Made by a program: the position numbers and the translations under genes. From Agroathelia rolfsii (lineage: Eukaryota > Basidiomycota > Agaricomycetes > Amylocorticiales > Amylocorticiaceae), in NCBI GenBank assembly GCA_018343915.1, contig JABRWF010000005.1, positions 3,631,001-3,695,000 on the forward strand: a stretch of DNA of 64,000 nucleotides. The letters are read 5' to 3'. The notes beneath the pieces were generated by a model. That model saw only the letters and a program-made list of their open reading frames with translations, did not search any database and was not told the origin of the DNA. This document shows positions 30,588-42,921 of this stretch, piece after piece (the first letter of the stretch is position 1; each line of letters begins with the position of its first letter).

Positions 30588-33146
30588 TTAGGCAAGTTCA
30601 GTCTTGCCACTGTACGTAAATGTGCTGTTACTCGAATACTGGCGCCGATGAAGTAAGGGAATATCTTCAATGGGAACCATCCCATCCAATACCCACTTAT
30701 TTGACGAGCTTTTGCCAGGCACTTGAGGATCTTCAATAAGATCTACATCAATGGCCACTTCCTTGAGGAAATCTGCCATCCCCCCTCTGTCGAGTTCACT
30801 CTTAAGAAGCGGAAAATGTACGCCAATTGCTTCTCGAATATTCTTCTTCAGAAGGGCGCCCACCATGCCAAATGGAGACAGCTCTCTTCCGCCTAGAATT
30901 TATCATACATGATCAACATAAGAAAAAGGTCGAACATCAATATAAATACTTGCCAGCAATGATAGCCATCAATGATCGGCCAAAAACGGCTGCAAAAACC
31001 CCGGATACCACTGTGAAAACACCACCAAGGGTAGCGATAACCTGTAGTACAGTGAGAATTACGGGATCATTCTGATATTGTGTCTGTAAATATGTGCGCT
31101 GCAAAGGATCTAAAACAAGATTTATCGACGATGCGTTCACGGTCTGATTGGTAATGGCATCGGGAACCAAATTATCTGAAAAGAAAGATTGAGCAAAGGA
31201 ATAGCCTGCTAAGAACAAACATGAACTATTTTTTTACTGGTTAAAACTTCCACTTACCAACGGTATATGTTGCCCATGATATTGCACCGAACTGAAGCGA
31301 CCCTTGAGTTAGCATTCCAGCACCATGAAAGTTCCTACGCAAAAGGAATGGCTTGACAATGCCAATCTGGGTGTAGATATCCGGAAGGCCCGTATTCACA
31401 CGTTCGGATTGAGTTTGCAGAAGCCAGACTGCTGCAGAACCGTAAATATCACCGAGCACACTGTAGGATGTATTGAATCCAGAATATGTGAGGCGAAGCA
31501 TGGTCACGATATCGTCACCCATTGCTGTATAGAAACTTGATTTTATGTTTCCAAATCCAGTCTATTACTCTACTCACCAGAGTCGTAGAGCGTACAGTTA
31601 AGAATGCTGTAGCTATCTTGCCAAGTATATTGCGGGCATTGTGCTGTAGACCATGGATATAATGTTGGTATCTTGTACCTGGCGAAATATCTGAAACTTA
31701 CTTACTCCATGTAGAGTTATGATTAACGTAAGACCAAGCAGATAAATTTGTGAGGAGCACGTTATGATGTTGATTTGATGTCTGATATGATTTCATGCAT
31801 CAGCTTTTGATACTATGGAGTAACTTTGTCCGAATTCCATACAACAACAAAAGACTACCAAGTAAATTTATCAATAGGAAGTTTTCGCAAACAAGTAGTG
31901 CGACTTACAATGTTATTCAAGCTGAGATCAATAGGGACAAATGTGGTTGATGTTGACACGTTTATTCCAGAAGTGTACGTGCTCAAGCTTAACGCAATCA
32001 AATATATTAGAAGTCCAAAGATGGCGTATATAGCAATTGAGCCTCGTGCAAAAGCCAGTGTACGGGGCTCAAAGCTGCTATAAATAAGCAAAAGCAAGTA
32101 TAGAATGATATGCTCTTGAATTACTTACATATGTTTTCGAAAACTTGTCTTCCCATCTAGAAATGAAAGAAATCCCTCTTTGATTTCTATTTTCTCCGCT
32201 TCAGATCTCAAAGGCCCAACAAAAAACGTTGTGATCCATGACAATAGGGAATGTGAAGGGCTATGGCCGTGAGTCCTTATATCGACATGGCCAGCAAAAA
32301 GCGGGCTTGTTACACCATGCCTTCCCAAACGCAAGAGATTGGCAACAATGACACTAAGAGTGAAAAATGCAAGAATAAAACAGATTGGCATAACAACAAA
32401 AGTCAGATAAGCAGCTGCATCGAGGATGATTGAAGCCATTTGAAATTGGTTAGTCTTGATGTTGCTTCCAGTGTCTTCTTCTGCAGTATACTTTGGCGCT
32501 GATTAGTTACGTTAGTGAGTATTGGATAGCTTTATTTACAATAAATACAACAAACCCGACATGGCACCCAAGCCAAGGCATACAAATAAAGAGAAAAACA
32601 AGAATAAAATTGAAAGGATTTCGAGTAGCGCAAAAACACCACGCATGCGACGGGAGAATGTGATATAATCGCTAGATATTGTAATCAGTATGAATGCGCT
32701 GTTGAGGAATGCTATACCTGCATTAAGAGCCAAAACGAAATGATACAACTATAAATAATCATAGATGCGATTGTATAGGTATCTAGCCCTTCTTGAGTCA
32801 ACAGTGCAACCATAGTAGCTGTCCAGGGCACCCATAATAAGGCCAATATGACGTGGAAAAGAATACGAATGTGGAACACAGTGTGTTTTGCCGCCATAGA
32901 GTAAATGCGACACAGGCAGACCAAGACTTTGAGGGAAGGCGGAGCTAGAACAAAAAGAGCCCAGACGTGCGGTATTATACCCCCATGTAAGTATCGGGTA
33001 GTATAGTAACCGCAGAGGCTTCGTCGTTTGTGGGCAGGGGCTCTTGAAGCTTTGGCCCTGACTTCAAGCTCTTTGTGCATCCACAGGGCGCTGTATTTCC
33101 ATAGTGGTGACTTGGCACGCCTATCCGACAATACGCGGCGATGCAT
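30588..33146 (-). CDS. Uncharacterised multi-pass membrane protein
   Basis: A minus-strand gene with at least seven exons, start at 33146 and stop at 30588-30590. The N-terminus is basic (LSDRRAKSPLWKYSALW). Hydrophobic segments occur in successive exons: HVWALFVLAPPSLKVLVCL, ILFHVILALLWVPW, YHFVLALNAGIAFLNSAFIL, ILSILFLFFSLFVCLGLG, AYLTFVVMPICFILAFFTL, IYAIFGLLIYLIALSLS and VLQVIATLGGVFTVVSGVFA. The C-terminal exon (FGMVGALLKKNIREAIGVHF, GGMADFLKEVAIDVDLI) is a soluble domain conserved, to my recollection, in an unnamed Agaricomycete family. No function can be assigned. Only the last exons were matched with confidence; intron borders near 32750 are ambiguous. Confidence 0.6.
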
Positions 33147-33955
33147 AATTGCAACTCGGTGACTTATAATTGTATGCAGTCCATCTCTCTATGATACGAT
33201 ATAAACGGAGATCTCTTAAGATGTCCAATGACCCTTAAGGGTGCCAAGCTTAAAATCAGGGGTATCATTCAGCAATAAGCCAAACCCAGAGGCAAATAAA
33301 ACTGCCTAGAGTGAGGTTGCCAAATCATGAACTCGGTGTAACCGTTGAAACTTTGAAAACAGCATAAACGGAAATATAGAGATAGCTGAAGGGGCTGGAA
33401 CCTATCTGGCATGATATCTATTGATAATCATTTGGTCGGGTCCGGGAAACAAATACTTAGAGGTGCGAATTAAGGTTTGTCTGGCACCTTGCCGTGAAGC
33501 CATGGACCGTGACCGAAAGTTGTGGTGGTGATAAACAAAAGCTACTCACATAGGTCATAAATTATATGACCGCCTGCTTCCCATCATGTGTACGCTCTTA
33601 CGTTTTCTTGCGTCGTATGAATACCTAAGCTTCAGCTCAAGATCGTCAGGATGGATAGAGAAAAGCCGGAAGCAAACCAACTCTGTCTCTCGGCAAGTCA
33701 CGTGTATTATTAATATAACCGAGCCAGTTGTTTACGCCATTGCTTACAACTAATCACTGGCATGGGTGTTCAAGTTATGATCCTGAGGAATCAACATTGT
33801 TCTTGCTTTTGACATACCATCAGCGGTACTCCTCACATCCTTGGGATCAGGAGTGGGATTTTCAGGTTTCTGCAGCGATTAGAGGCACTCGCTGAATGTC
33901 CCTGGTTTACTCATTTTATTGCAAATAGCCGATATTCGACTTGAACCATACAATA
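33147..33955. other. Divergent intergenic region
   Basis: Lies between the minus-strand membrane protein (start 33146) and the plus-strand secreted protein (start 33956), and so holds both promoters. No further gene is seen. Confidence 0.5.
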
Positions 33956-34619
33956 ATGTTACTCTTTGCCAAATTCACAATTCTCACTATCATCCTTTCA
34001 AGAAGCCTGGGGCTGGGCCTATTAGTGAATTCAGGAATACCTACTGAGAATCCCGGTAACATAATTGCTTGCCTTCCGAGAGTTTTCCACTTCCAATGAC
34101 CGATGAATCATTTTTCTTCCCCCATAGATTGCCAGTTCGGGGTGTTCAATGCATCAGGAGCAAAACCATCAACATACGGCTGTACATTTTTTGCAGGAAC
34201 ATATGCCATTCTACCAGTTCCTTGCTTATGTAGTAATAAAACATTTGTCATCAAGGCGACTGCGGACATCTATCACTCTTGCCTCGGAGGTGATTCGCTT
34301 CCAGGTGGAAATATGAATGAATCAGCAGTAGCAGTCGCTTGGCTATTTGTGAATGATACTTGTGTTAAGAATGTGTGTGAAACAAACTGATTCTTCACTT
34401 GTACCATTCAATCCTGATGATATGTAGGGCGTAGCACTTTTAAATAATGGTCTTATATCAACCTTAAGTCCGACACCAACCGGACGCTCCTCGAGCATTC
34501 CTACTAGCACTATCAAGTCCATCAGCAGTCAGATGCCAAAGCAACAAGTAGGGCTTTCATATGTACTGATCGTACTCCTGTCATCTCTGTCATCAGTAGT
34601 GCAGATCTATTGGATTTAA
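33956..34619 (+). CDS. Small cysteine-rich secreted protein, probably GPI-anchored
   Basis: Proposed exons 33956-34055, 34128-34372 and 34428-34619 give about 178 residues. The N-terminus is a signal peptide (MLLFAKFTILTIILSRSLGL). The middle (CQFGVFNASGAKPSTYGCTF, VPCLCSNKTFV, YHSCLGG, FVNDTC) has six cysteines and several N-glycosylation sites. It is followed by a Ser/Thr-rich linker and a C-terminal hydrophobic tail (LSYVLIVLLSSLSSVVQIYW), as in GPI-anchored cell-wall proteins. The spacing loosely recalls CFEM-type domains but lacks eight cysteines, so I do not call it CFEM. The second intron donor could be moved by 2 or 4 bp. Confidence 0.55.
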
Positions 34620-37600
34620 ATCCAGTATCATTGCCTGCCAGTATGAAGTCATGAGTGTATACTATGACAGCTTCCAGGACTTAAGTGCCGGTTTAAAGTG
34701 CGCCAATGGGTTATCAACAGCCAGCAAAGACTTCAACCTCGTAATATAGAGCACACTCATGATCATTTGTGATTCAATTTTTAGCTCTCCCTCATTGAAT
34801 ATTGCTTTTCAGAAAGTGCTGTTAAAGCAAACGCTGCATGCGAAAACGTCGTATACACCGACCACTATCAACTCCCCGTAGTCCTAAACTGTCCCGATTG
34901 GTGAAAACTATTGTGTCTAACCCGGTCACTATCGCAATTCCGATGGCGTTTCAGATATGCACCTGACCATCACCATCATAACACTCCTGAGCAGATACAA
35001 CTATGTATCACAACATCTGTACTGACTGTGACATGACCCTGAGAAACGTATCAAGGCTTCGCTGACGTACATCCTGTCCTAGATAACGAACTGTGGGTCA
35101 CCTTGGTGTGCCGCCCGTCTTTTAATGTGACCTTGCATTCCTGTGGTATAATCTCGTAAGTCCTTGCCATCTACAACAATGAAGTATTCTTGTTGACTAG
35201 TCCTATTCAAATTTGGTGCTACTCCTTTTTATATGACCGGAAATACAGTCGGTCTGAGGAACTGCTGGTTTGAATGGAAGGCGGCACCTATCAAAAAAAA
35301 CCATCCATGCAAATTTCGTGGGACTCTGGAAAAAGATGGCCTAAGTCGTCTGACTTGCCCTTGACATCCTTCATCATGACACGACCCCAGTATTTCCTCC
35401 CGGCGATATCATCATCATTATCGATGTCAGAATCAGTGCTATTACCTCGAGCTGTTAAATGAACTTTCGGGGACATATGCCTAATGCAGCCAACAACGTA
35501 AAGCGCAGCTATTTTCGATCACCCGCTCTGCCATGAACAAAACTCGCATTTTTCCTATCGCCGTGCCTCAGGCCTTAGGTTCCGAAGTAAATGTGCGCGA
35601 TTTATCCAGTGCCTAGGCCTAATACTGAGATGATAAGGCTTTTTATCAGGCTTGAAACTAAGTATTCTTCCTGTTTTCTCGTAGAACATTCTGACGGGCG
35701 GAATGACAGGTCCTCGTTTTCAGCGAACTGAATTAAGTGCTGTTCGCTTGCAAGTGAAGGATCTAGTCTTACCGCCATGCATATTCACCCTCTAGCAGCT
35801 TATAATGGCGGCTTGATAATGATATCTCACTGATATAGATTATTGACATTACTAGAGCTCATCACTCTGGAAGCATCCTGCAATTTTCCCCGACTTCGGG
35901 AACATTGGATCAAGTTAATGATGGAAATAAATCAGTCTTGACCGCGCTGATCCGAGTAGTAAGTACTATATTGGTGGAATCCTTACAAAGCTGATAACCG
36001 ACATTATCACAGTAAACAATGGTCAATTTTATTGGCCCCATTTTAGGGCAGTCAACTTGAAGTCAATTGCAACCTGGTCGGTGCAGCCAGCCTGAGCGAG
36101 TTACATTCGTCTCATTTGCACTTTTGACTTGGTGCTTGTGAGTCATAGGTTGTTCTCAGCCGAGTACGTAAACAATGGGGATTCCTCAAGTCAAGAGGCT
36201 GCTGTGGCTGATTAAAATTTCCTGCGCATTGCGATACATAATCCGCCATCATCCTCACTTCAGGCTGAACATCTGCCCCAAAAAATATCATATTGATTCC
36301 ATGCATATACCAGTGGTCAACGAAAGTACCCCTCCTTGGAGCCTGCAGTCCAGATCGTGTCCCCTGAACTCGAAGCTTTACGATGTGGTTAAGGTATAAT
36401 TGGCAACATGGGCATTTTCTGCTTTCTAGTCGTCGTCACCGCCATCTTCGCGGCCTCCGAAATTCTATGTTTACATGCGCTGAATACAACTATATATATT
36501 CTGCATTCTCTGAGATTACAAAATCGTTCCCACGATCACTGGCAGCGGTTGTTACTGCGATAGCCTGCCGACAACCAGTGCGATCAAACTGACGTGTGGA
36601 ACCTTGTACATAACTATGAAATACAATCTCGGTAAAGTAGTATGTAGAGCATTATTGGGAAGGCACTTCCAGTGAGTGTCTGATTTGTATCCTAGTGCCA
36701 CCAGCGGTCACTGGTATGACATGCATATAATGTATGATCGACACTGAATATCCACATCCGAGTCTCTTAAGGGAGCCCGAGCTAAACACAATCAGAAATA
36801 CGAAATCTTGGCAACATAAAACTGGATGATCATCGGAGAAAGTATGCTATAAGGGAGGCACATGTGTGACTCACAATGTGAGAGAACCAAATACGGTGGG
36901 CTCTGAAGGAAGTGGAGTAGGACTGGGACCTCATCAGTACAAAACAATACTGCGGTGGCATACGTATTGCGCTTCTAGCGCGGCATCACTGGCATGATCC
37001 CCCAATTTTTTCTTTGTATTCTATGATCATGATGACTCCCTAACTCAATCCAGCGCCATCCGCCTGGATAGTCGTATTGGATACTCTGAATGCGCGCGTG
37101 GGCCGTTCTTTTTGTGAGGCGGCATGTGTATATTTGGACGTATAGCAATCTCAAGCCGGAGGAGACAACTCCAAGTGTAGAAGCATCGTGCAACATGTTC
37201 CAACCCATTAACTCCATTTTCACTTGAATATACTTACAGGGATGTTCTCAGTATAAGCGTACTTCAGGAGTAATATGTTCTTGAATATCAGCATCATTAT
37301 CACCATCCACATCATGATAAATGCGCATGTACAAGAATCCAGGGATGAACAAGTAATACAAGCTCCATTTTTGAAACTTCATGATCAGTACTGCTTGTGC
37401 CACTGGACGCATGCACCCCACTCTAACGATAAAATGAGTCATTTGTATCAGAGACCAAGAGTGTCCCAAGTCAAAACAAGCCGAAACAAGCACAGCCCAA
37501 TTTCAAGTTGCAATTACATGGGATCATAATCATAAAAGCTTGGATCAGTTTTCTGATTGATGGTTATATAACTTGAGTCCATAGATTTAAACGCGTATTC

Positions 37601-40600
37601 GCAGCAAAACGACACGGATAAGATAACAAATCAATTATTTATTAACAGAGAAATACTTGTCTAAATTAACACTTACTCAGATGAGCTGGCGTCTCGTCCG
37701 AGCCCGACGCACACGTATACCACCGCTGATGCAATGCTGTTGCATAATGATCGGTCTATTTGATCTTATACGACCAATACGGTTGTCCCTATATAGCGTA
37801 TCTATGGCAAAAAGCATATTTCCGATCATGAAGAAATCTATCAGTGTTAATGCATAACAACATGCTTGTTCACGCAAACCCCTGGGGCGCGAAAGGCACC
37901 AAATCCATCAAGCGCCAACGGACCCAACTTGAACCATAGTTTGTATTAGGGGTATTAGCGTATTAAAATTAAATATAGTAGCTCCATGCGTGTAGCACGT
38001 TGCACAGAATGGAATGAAATGAATGGAATTCAAGTTCCTGAGCAAAATTTGCATTTATACCAAAGGGAGGAATACGATAGCAAATTCCCCGCAGAGTATT
38101 TCAGCAGGGAAGTCGCATTGACGATTTGGCATTTGTGAGGTCCAAAACAAGAACACGAGTTTGAAATTTATTGATTTCTGGATGGGAGAAGTAATCATTT
38201 CTCTTGCTCGGCTCATCTAACACCAGAGAGAAGTGAAAAAGGCAAGACAGAACAGAGGTTAAATGGTAGAAACCTTCTCCATTTTTTCAATCAAACTCAT
38301 ATCTGGTAAATCTAGGCGACCTTGAAAAGGATGCACGGTTACGTGCCGTTGATTAGCTTCATGTTTTTTTCTTGATAACAGGATGTGTGTTTAGTACCGG
38401 CCAGCGTTGTCTGTCCTTCGAATGGCTCCTAGGGATTTAGTGAGATGCCATATCTCTGCATCGGAACATATCGGAAACACTTGACAATCGTCATATCAAG
38501 CGACATCAAGAAAAAAGGATAAGGAATAACACAGGTGGTAATGTGATTTATTACCGCCTGTAGATAAATGAGCACAAGATGATCAAACTAAACACGAGAT
38601 ATATTACTCTAGAAGTTGTCACCTACAATCTTTTATACGGACCTGTGATTGACGTCTGTCAATGTCATATAGAACAGCTTAGAAAGTACCGGATCAACGG
38701 AATGGTAGTGGCAGTCGTAATAGTGGCATGACCGCATGCACGTACACAGTTAAAAAAAAAACGAGATCACCTGATTTTCCTCGTTTCTTTCCATTGTCTT
38801 ATACGGATAGATGACGTTTGTGGGAAGGGTTTTGGCTAAGTAGGCGAATGAGCAGATGCCGTTACAGGCGGTGTTAGCCATGATGCATGATGCATGACGA
38901 GCAGGTGCTGGCATCACATAACTTTATCACCCATCTTGCTTCCGGATAGCAAGAGTTGTGCGCTTGTGGGCGAGAGTTGGAGATTATTTACAGTGCCATC
39001 AGCAGACTTTTGTAATATTCAAGTACTGGGTATAATTATATGACAGCCCGCTCTGAGAATTGGCAGTTAAGACATTGATCGACTAACAAGTTTGTATAAT
39101 AAACGCGGAATTGTTGCCAGGGGAGTGAGAAGAGAAAGGAACGGTGATGATGAGGCATGTACACGCCTATCGATCTTTCGATTGTGGCTCAGGGGAAAAG
39201 GGGTACGGAGGAAGAGAGGGCGGCGTGGATCCACAGGAACATGTGCACCCGTATATCGGAGGAGGGTGCTTTGGATCACCATCAGTCAGTCAGTCAATTG
39301 TATGTACGTAATGCAATCTATTAGAGATGATAATGATAGCAGTGATGGATGCGGGCATGGTGCACATGCAGGAATAGAGTTCAAGAGCTAGATAAGGACG
39401 ACACTGATCATTTCAGCAACAAATTTCGGCTTCGACTATAGATAGACATCCATTAAAGAGCCAACATTATGAAACATATGCAAAGGATCACGCAATTTAT
39501 ATGACTTGGGGAATGAGGCAACACTTGGTGCAGCCTCTGCGCATTGCGAGCGGGTCGCCGCGACCGAGCGTCACGGGATGCGAGCCATGTAGAGATAGAA
39601 GTCGCGTGTCAACAGATAGGGTCTTCAATCAAAGAGAAGGAGAAGAAAGAAGCCATGCTAGCATGATCATTAGGGTCACGGACTTCTCGCCCGTAAACGA
39701 CACTTTTCAGCTTTGATTAAAAAAAAAAAAAAAAGCATTCTCTGTTTTCATCCCCGAGATATTGACAGGAGTGGAGATGCTCTGGGGTGTTGAAGGGTTT
39801 AGATGATGACGAGCCAATCAGGATAGCGGGGTAATTTACCAGGCATGTGCGGGATTATTTTAATGATAGAAACAATCACGCGCTGGATAATGATGCTGAT
39901 GGAAAACTGGGGAGAGCTCCATTCGTTTGTGGTGTGTGGGTTGGTGTGGTGACTGCTGGGAGAATGAAGGAAGAGGAATGATGCAGCCTTGCAATGTTTC
40001 AATTTGAAAAGGCAGCCAAGCCCGGGCCCGGGAACATTGTGTGCACAGTCCGCGAAGCCCAGGGCGGGTGCAAAGAGCGCCACAAAGGGCCCGTAGGGGA
40101 GCAAAGGGCAAGTGGAAGAGCTGAGAGGGCTGATGCAAGGCAACAGACATCCACCGAGGGCAGAGAACTACAGAACCCGACAAGCCCATGGCTATGGACA
40201 TGGACATGGCTGATCGTTCCTCCAGCCGGACACAGCGCATGTAGCCGGCACCCGGATCATCGCCTCGGTTCCTCCCACTCGCACTGCCATCATCATCCTG
40301 CTTTCTTATCCCCTCAGGCTGCTGAATCTCAGGCTGTCTGAGCATCCCATACTATTTTAGAAAAACTAATACTAGTCATGTATTATATTATTATATATAT
40401 GTTATTTATTTATTTATATAGCGACAAGGCTCGATGATCTGATGGGAGGTGTGTAATCAATGCAACGCACAGGTGGCCCAAGGTGACTGTATGCGGCTTG
40501 GTTCCGTACATGGTGCCTGAGCTGCAATGATGGTCAACAACTCACGACATTGCTCCCTCAGGCCATCCACAATCTTTCTTTCCCTCTTTCCTCCACCTGG

Positions 40601-40664
40601 ACCCGCACACTTGTCTGTTCCCTCTAGCTAAATTACCTCCTAGGCCTCACATCGAGATTTTACC
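34620..40664. other. Gene-poor 6-kb region
   Basis: No gene with convincing length, splice pattern or family resemblance was found on either strand. Short frames occur (minus 37248-37493, minus 39860-40345, plus 39994-40341) but lack support. A minus-strand 44-codon stretch near 35090-35225 (SQQEYFIVVDGKDLRDYTTG) looks protein-like and may be a relict. A-tracts lie at 38753 and 39718, and CAGT x3 near 39287. The right 300 bp is the G-alpha promoter region, C/T-rich before the ATG. Confidence 0.45.
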
Positions 40665-42921
40665 ATGCCGTCTGCTAAGCCTACAATAACAACGGCGACC
40701 ATCGACCCCCTCGACGAGGCCTTACGGCCGCCGCCAGGTGAAACACCAGACCAGCGTCTTATCCGTGAGCTACACGAGCAAGAGGCCCGTGCGATCAGCC
40801 ATAGGATAGACCAAGAATTAAGGGCTGAGGAAGCTACACTGAAGAGAACAAAGCGTATACGTCTCCTGCTCCTCGGTCAAAGCGAGTCTGGTATGTATAA
40901 TTGATTATCTTTATCCAAATAACCCTGTGCAACCTTGTCTCTAACGTGAATCCCTCCCTTCCGCAGGAAAGTCAACGACATTACGACGTAAGCATGCATC
41001 TTGTATTCTGTCCTCCTAACTTTTGCCGATCATCTAAAATACACAATATAAATCTTGCATTTCCATTCACATAGACTTTCAACGATTATATACCCCTTCT
41101 GCATTCCAAGCAGAACGTTACATCTGGCGTGCCATTGTCCAGCTAAATATCTGTCGTTCCATCCGCACCGTGCTCGATGCGCTCGCTGCCGAGAGTGATG
41201 CAGCACCCGCGCCCCGCTCCTCGGATGGCGACAATAATAGCACTTTTGCCTTTAGCATGGGGGACAATGGTGACATTTCCGACGACGAGGATGAGTCAGG
41301 CTTACCTTCACACTTGGAGCGTCTCCGGATCGCCCTCTTGCCCGTACGACACGTTGAGGCGTTGCTTATCGCCAAACTTGTGCCACCGAATGAGACAGAG
41401 GCAATGGACTTTATGGGTGCCCCGAAACTGAATAATCAAGGTGCTACGGCGCTCGCGCACCGCCAACGCACACAGGAGGTGTTTGTACGGCCGACGACAG
41501 GTTGGAAAGGTGCTTTGTCGCGTAGTCCACAATGCCAGTCTCAATCCGGGTCTACAAGGCCAAGTTCGGCGGGTTCAGAGGTCGTTGACGAGGCACAGGA
41601 GGTGCTCAATAGCTGCAGGCATGACATCGAGAAACTTTGGCGTGATCCATTCGTACAGAATGTGTTGAAGAAGAGGAAGATTAGGCTCCATGAGCTTCCT
41701 GGGTTGTATGTGGGACTATAAACCTTCCATTCCCATGGTTATCTATCGTCGATATTCATGACTCTTGCACAGCTTCCTCGATGATCTGGAGCGCGTCACG
41801 GCATTGTCATATATGCCCTCGGATGGTTAGTTGATTTTCTTGAGACTCTCCTTTTTTGGGACGTACTTTTTTCCGTCTAACTTGATCTTAATATATAGAT
41901 GATGTTCTGCGGGCACGACTTAAGACCGTTGGTGTATCCGAGTACAAATTCGAGCTTGAGGCTGCTGCCGGCAGGGAAAGCGGTACCGAATGGCGTATCA
42001 TCGATGTCGGTGGCTCGCGTTCCCAGAGGCCTGTCTGGGTGTCCTTTTTCGACAATGGTTTGTTTTTTCTTTTTTCTTAGTTGCATTAACTTGCTTACCT
42101 GCTGGATTCGGATGTCAAGTGCATGCAATCATCTTTCTGGCGCCCATATCTGGATTTGATCAGGTCTTAGCTGAAGACCGAACTGTGAATCGACTGGTAA
42201 GCTATCCATATTCGTTGACGGTTTTTCTATCCTGTCTCTAAAAACACCAAATAAAACTATAGGAAGATAGTGTCTTGCTCTGGAAAGCTGTCTGCTCCAA
42301 CAAGCTACTAGCCAAAGTCGACCTCGTCCTCTTCCTCAATAAATGCGACATCCTCGAACAGAAGCTCAATTCTGGTATCCGACTATCCAAATATGTCAAG
42401 AGTTACGCCGATAGGCCGAACGAACTTGACTATGCCATCAAATGTGCGTTTTTTTTTTTTTTTTTTTTTTTTGCGTATTCCTTACGGTTGCCAAAAGCGT
42501 CCTTGTCACGTGCTATGATTTTAGCACGTGATTTACGGAAGCTTTTGGCAATTGAGTACCACCCTTTCAGCTTTTGTCGAAACCTTCTTTGCTCACCATA
42601 ATATTCTCTCCCTCCTTCGCAATGATAGATTTCAAGGGCAAATTTAGTGCTATACACCGCGAGTACTCACCGAATCCACGCAAGTTTTATGCTTTTGCCA
42701 CATCTGTCACGGTAAGCGGCATTCTTCTTCGACGTTCTTTCCATCATTCTTCAAACTAAAATATCTCCTTAGGATACAAATACAACAGCAGGCATCTTGG
42801 CTAGTGGTAAGTCCTGAGCACGGGTATACTAATCTCCGGAGCGAAACGAAGCTAACTAGTTTCAATTGCAGTACGCGACATGCTCGTACGCCAGCATCTA
42901 ACATCAACGAGAATGTTATAG
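40665..42921 (+). CDS. Divergent heterotrimeric G-protein alpha subunit
   Basis: Ten exons: 40665-40890, 40967-40987, 41075-41705, 41773-41825, 41899-42057, 42120-42196, 42263-42443, 42629-42711, 42773-42806, 42872-42921, giving 504 residues against about 350 for canonical subunits. It binds GTP and should act in receptor signalling. Motifs: P-loop GQSESGKST (71-79), switch I RARLKTVGV, switch II DVGGSRSQR, guanine motifs FLNKCD and TSVTDT. Oddities: switch II has Ser where canonical G-alpha has the catalytic Gln (DVGGQRSE). The N-terminus MPSAKP lacks the myristoylated Gly-Cys. The C-terminus LTSTRML lacks the usual receptor-contact CGLL/CGIL-like end. The helical domain carries a ~100-residue acidic and Ser-rich insertion (GDNGDISDDEDESG). 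Divergent subunits of this type are known to be expanded in basidiomycetes. Confidence 0.9.
42488..42551. repeat. Imperfect hairpin (MITE-like) in G-alpha intron 7
   Basis: TTGCCAAAAGC...TCACGTGCTA pairs with TAGCACGTGA...GCTTTTGGCAA around a short loop, about 64 bp in all. A long T-run (42450-42472) precedes it. It may be a small foldback transposon; no clear target duplication was seen. Confidence 0.5.

Noticed and set aside
35090..35225. Protein-like 44-codon minus-strand stretch with DGKDLRDYTTGMQGHIKRR
   Set aside because: No start, no splice partner with matching frame and no family recognised; kept only as a possible relict.
37248..37877. Minus-strand hydrophobic frames suggesting a degraded multi-pass receptor
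   Set aside because: Two short frames without consistent splice sites or conserved motifs; too weak to call.
39860..40345. 161-codon minus-strand frame upstream of the G-alpha gene
   Set aside because: No domain, composition follows the local GC-rich sequence, and overlapping frames on the other strand are equally long; lies in the G-alpha promoter region.
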